Part shown: positions 60,984 through 64,000 of the stretch, piece after piece | Numbering within the stretch: the first letter of the stretch is position 1 | Layout of the letters: each line of letters opens with the position of its first letter | Assembly: GCF_002127325.2 (NCBI RefSeq) | Contig: NC_035448.2 | Coordinates: 7,712,915-7,776,914, forward strand | Direction of reading: 5' to 3' | Origin: Helianthus annuus | Taxonomy: Eukaryota; Streptophyta; Magnoliopsida; Asterales; Asteraceae | Length of the DNA: 64,000 bases | Program-made: the position numbers and the translations under genes | The notes under the pieces: generated by a model | What the model was told of the DNA's origin: nothing | Database searches by the model: none | What the model saw: the letters and a program-made list of their open reading frames with translations, nothing else

Positions 60984-62653
60984 TGATGTGTGTAAAATGC
61001 AACATATAAATTACGTCAAATGAGGCATAAAACTAACCCTTTTTAAGTACTAATGTTGGAAAAAGTGTGTTTTTGTCTTCCTTTTGTATTTTCAGAATTA
61101 AATGAGCTCTAATTAACAAAAGAAGCAAAAAGATAGCTAAATCTAACATAAATACAAGAAAAGGAACAAAAGTGGATTGCCCGACCCCTCGACAGCATCC
61201 TCCCAAGCAAAACAGAGAAGGCAGAAGACTGAACACGCCCCGTGCTCAGCGAGCACGGGGCCGTGCCCAAGAAGCAGCAGAAAAGACAAACCTATAGAAG
61301 CTTCTATTGCCCACCACGGGGCCGTGCCCAGTGAACACGGGGGCGTGGCGAAAGTACTGCAGGCGCATTAATTGTAATTGCGAATTACAATTAATGAGGA
61401 GAGATAGTGTCAGACAGGCACGGGGTCGTGCCCAGACCTCTGTTCAGCCTATAAATAGGAGTGCTTTGGCTCATTGCAACTCATCCCTTGGCACACCACC
61501 TCTCTCACACTTCATCCACCACCCACCACCATCACAACACCATCATCCACCACCATCATCCATTGTCCATCATAGAGTGTGTGAGTCGTCTCGGGATCCA
61601 AGATTGATCGTAAGAGTTCTTGACAATCAAGGCCATGTTTGCCTAAGTCTCTTACATCACTTGGTGAAGACAAGTATTTAGTATAATACTTTTTATTTTT
61701 AATCTTTTGCACTTTTTATTTGGTTTTGTATTAATGACTTTAATAACTAGTTGCTTATGTTGAAGGTGACTTTTCCTTATCGTTTGTCCGTGGTGTCTTG
61801 GCATTATTTTACTGTCTATATAAAATAAAAGATTTTCACCATTCATATCTCCACGGTCTATATGGAGGTATGTTGGCTACCTGGTCGGGGGTTAAGGGAA
61901 CGGTTTGGTAAGGGTCTTGCCCTTGTTCAGCGTTTAGAGGTCCTGCAAGGGACCTGGGTCAAATTTAGTAGGACCTCCTTCAATACCCAAAGGTATTGGA
62001 TGGTGGGGGTCCAAACTCTTTGATCCCCTCATAAGTTAACTACTATTAATACTATAACCCGACTATTTAGGATTGTATCCCTGCTGACTCAGACTACTTA
62101 GTCGAGGGTAACGTCACCTCCAAAAGAGGGGCCTACCATAATTTGCATTAATAACTTAATTCATTATCTTTCAATAATCCGACCCTTTAGGATTGTATCC
62201 TTGCTGACTCAAACTACTAGGTTGAGGGTAACGTCGCCTTCAAAAGAGGGGCCTACTACAATAACTAAGATAATCTCTTAAACAAGTGCAAAAGTGCGAA
62301 AATAATCAAAGGTTATACTAATACACGAGTCAGATCCAAGTGATTCATCTTGTCTATCTATTTTTATTTTTATTTTTCAGCATTTAGTTAGTTTTATTTT
62401 CTTAGTTTAAAAATCTTTTTTCTAACATTTTGATTTGATTAGACGTTGAGGATAAACCGGTACTAAAAGCTCTTGTGTTCTTGGACGACCTCGGTATCTT
62501 ACCAACACTATACTACGTCCACGATGGGTGCACTTGCCCATATGTGTGTTTAGTGTTAGTAAATATCGTGTTTTATAAATTTAAAACTTGGCTAAAAAGT
62601 GTAAAAAGGGCTTAAAATATATACCAAAAATATATTACACTACACACGCATCA
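60984..62653 (+). repeat. 5' LTR, Athila/Tat-lineage element
   Basis: 1670 bp with TGATG..CATCA ends. CACGGGGCCGTG-type words lie at 61220-61440. A block of about 100 bp containing CGAGGGTAACGTC and AAAAGAGGGGCCTAC occurs twice (62058-62160 and 62178-62275) but once in the 6455-7972 copy. Confidence 0.88.
61450..61457 (+). promoter_or_regulatory. TATA box of the LTR promoter
   Basis: TATAAATA followed by GGAGTGCTTTGG, immediately downstream of the palindromic words. Confidence 0.6.
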
Positions 62654-62659
62654 AGTTTT

Positions 62660-62678
62660 TGGCGCCGTTGCCGGGGAT
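62660..62678 (+). other. Primer-binding site, tRNA-Asp type
   Basis: TGGCGCCGTTGCCGGGGAT is complementary to the 3' end of plant tRNA-Asp, as used by Athila/Tat-lineage elements. Six bases separate it from the LTR. Confidence 0.88.
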
Positions 62679-63041
62679 ACAAGGATTTTAAGAAAGCTTA
62701 AAATAAAGAAAGCTTAAAATCAACGACCTAATCAGTTTTTCAAAACCTTTTAAAACGCGCGCACATTTTTCTGCATTTTAGTTTAGTTTGCATTTACAGT
62801 AGCCTGAACACGGGGCCGTGCTCACTGAACACGCCCCCGTGCTGCATATTTTTAGTCACATACCCAGATACAGAGTCTGAACACGGGGCCGTGCTCATTG
62901 AACACGCCCCCGTGTCCAACGAGACCAGTAACTTTAGTTAAAACGCCCAGATACAGACCCTGAACACGGGGCCGTGTTCACCCAACACGGGGCCGTGTCC
63001 AGCCTCTGTCTCCGTCTTTATTTTTGTTTTCTGGTCCCGAG
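62679..63041 (+). other. Leader with repeated CACGGGGCCGTG words
   Basis: No coding start. GAACACGGGGCCGTG followed by GAACACGCCCCCGTG occurs in repeating pairs (62807-62996). The leader of the related minus-strand element (6226-6455) has comparable CCACGGGGCCGTGG words. It stops at the copia-like insertion. Confidence 0.6.
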
Positions 63042-63779
63042 TGTTGGATCTGAGTTTGATTTTGATTGTATTTTGTGTTTGAAAATGCGATGAAAGTGGA
63101 TGAGTGTGCAGCGGAATTAAGATGAAAACAAACTTTGCATACAATCAAACGAGAGTAATACTTTGATCAAATATCTTTACACAATGAACCGAAAGATTGA
63201 ATTTATTTCAACAACGATTACAATGATTGATGAATGAATGCAAACTCCCCCTCAGCCAGAGCTCAGTTGTTTGTTCGTGCAAAGAAGACAAATGATGCAA
63301 AAGAGCTAATAGAACAGTACAAAGTACTGAACTATTTATATGCACTTGCAAACTACTGAGCATCTTAGCTGACGTCACCATGAAAGTGACATCTAACCTC
63401 CTAACAAACTCTAACCTCTGATCTATACAGACACTGCTTGTGTTAACTACTGCTAATACATTCTATTACAAAACAGACTTTAGAACAGCTGCTGCAACCT
63501 TCTACTGCTATGAACCCAGCAGCACTTGTCCGGATCAGCAGTGCTTGACTCAAGGCAGTAGATTGAATCAGCAGGACTTTAGTCTTCCATCAGATCTTTT
63601 ACTTGAGCAGCAGTTGTAGGTCAGCACTTTGCAAGATCAGTAGATAGGAGGTCATCAGTTGTTGTAATCACTTTCAAGGGGAGAGACTTGTATGTAAACA
63701 TCTGCTTATTCTGGATCCACTGCTCTGATCCAGTTTTGGCTTTAATTATATGTTCCTCTGATAGGGTTCAATCCCAACA
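63042..63779 (-). repeat. 3' LTR of the copia-like element
   Basis: 738 bp with TG..CA ends. A minus-strand TATAAATAG lies at 63333-63341. Many CAGCAG/CTGCTG words occur between 63485 and 63660. Confidence 0.65.
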
Positions 63780-63791
63780 ATCTCCCCCTGG
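63780..63791 (-). other. Polypurine tract of the copia-like element
   Basis: CCAGGGGGAGAT on the minus strand abuts the LTR. Confidence 0.6.
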
Positions 63792-63829
63792 AACAGATAA
63801 TACCAAAACTCTTCATTATTGTGGACATT

Positions 63830-64000
63830 TTATTGCCTCATTAACAGCTCCCTTATCTGACCTTTAAATTGTAGTTCAAAGTCAAGGGCATCTGTGTCTT
63901 CATCATCCCTGCTAAGTGGAAGATCAAGGAGATCCTGCAAATCTTCAAGACTCAGGCCAAGAGCTTGTTCCCTTAATATTTTCTCCACTTCTCCACCAGA
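63830..64000 (-). CDS. C-terminal end of an acidic ORF (partial)
   Basis: 57 codons are open on the minus strand from the window edge to TAA at 63830-63832, about 50 bp before the purine tract. The end reads LSLEDLQDLLDLPLSRDDED, then LDFELQFKGQIRELLMRQ: acidic, Leu-rich, helical. Position just before the 3' LTR fits either the end of a polyprotein or an extra ORF; the RNase H end motif of copia is not seen. Identity unknown. Confidence 0.4.
   Translation of the reverse strand, partial: SGGEVEKILREQALGLSLEDLQDLLDLPLSRDDEDTDALDFELQFKGQIRELLMRQ

Larger units (their letters stand above)
60984..64000 (+). mobile_element. Athila/Tat-lineage element, 5' part
   Basis: LTR 60984-62653 starts TGATGTGTG and ends CACACGCATCA; a tRNA-Asp primer site follows at 62660. 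It landed in the LINE; the expected 5-bp duplication left of it is CGTAC (60979-60983), but the right end is outside the window. The leader is interrupted at 63042 by a minus-strand copia-like element. Its LTR is the same family as the minus-strand LTR at 6455-7972. Confidence 0.85.
63042..64000 (-). mobile_element. Copia-like LTR element, 3' end
   Basis: LTR 63042-63779 has ends TGTTGGATC and GATTGAACC-type inverted (TCAATCCCAACA). Next to it on the minus strand is a purine tract CCAGGGGGAGA, so this is the 3' LTR of a minus-strand element that continues past the window. The family assignment rests on LTR style and purine tract only. Confidence 0.6.

Noticed and set aside
59374..61023. Plus-strand frames across the LINE
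   Set aside because: They are antisense shadows of the minus-strand RT and zf-RVT coding sequence.

Overview
The window is plant nuclear DNA: AT-rich, with introns, long LTR retrotransposons, MITEs, Helitron-like ends, L1-type LINE remains and only one convincing host gene. The transposon families (chromovirus with very long LTRs, Athila/Tat-lineage elements whose LTRs carry CACGGGGCCGTG words, TACCGATAC-rich repeats) suggest Asteraceae. That placement is an inference from remembered repeat style, not a search.

Layout. 1-8763: layered repeats, with a minus-strand Athila/Tat-lineage element (LTR, leader, broken gag and protease) sitting among three copies of a TGTCACAACCCCCGACC repeat and itself holding an LTR-like insertion. 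9551-10082: a fold-back MITE with a perfect 9-bp target-site duplication (TSD). 10402-11659: a dead PIF/Harbinger transposase gene. 11797-33760: a nest of elements. A ~70-bp minisatellite with a Helitron-like end is split by an old, heavily degraded Ty3/gypsy element (12391-33465, TSD TATTA). The 5' LTR of that element is in turn split by a young chromovirus (12475-25318, TSD GTTTT). The chromovirus has a nearly intact gag-pol broken by a single TAG, plus an unusual extra ORF upstream of gag.

33761-44112: AT-rich intergenic DNA with the only likely functional host gene, a DUF761 (ACRE146-like) protein at 36969-37475 with a recognisable promoter, and several MITEs. 44122-54768: a Mutator-like terminal-inverted-repeat element containing a Harbinger-type MITE and a ~9-kb non-coding LTR element (45725-54718, minus strand, TSD ATCCA). 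The LTRs of that LTR element carry a 40-bp tandem repeat in 7 versus 10 copies, and its interior carries a dense run of short hairpins. 54855-58770: fold-back elements and a tandem duplication. 59157-60983: 3' part of an L1-type LINE on the minus strand, cut by a plus-strand Athila/Tat-lineage element starting at 60984. The leader of that element is cut by a minus-strand copia-like element at 63042 that runs off the window.

How it fits together: almost everything here is transposon in transposon, and target-site duplications let the order of events be read. Two observations stand out as possibly undescribed. First, five LTR families in this one window each carry their own short palindromic word repeated in both orientations. 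Second, the non-coding LTR element has about 18 different stem-loops in 1 kb. Both need a statistical control against shuffled sequence.
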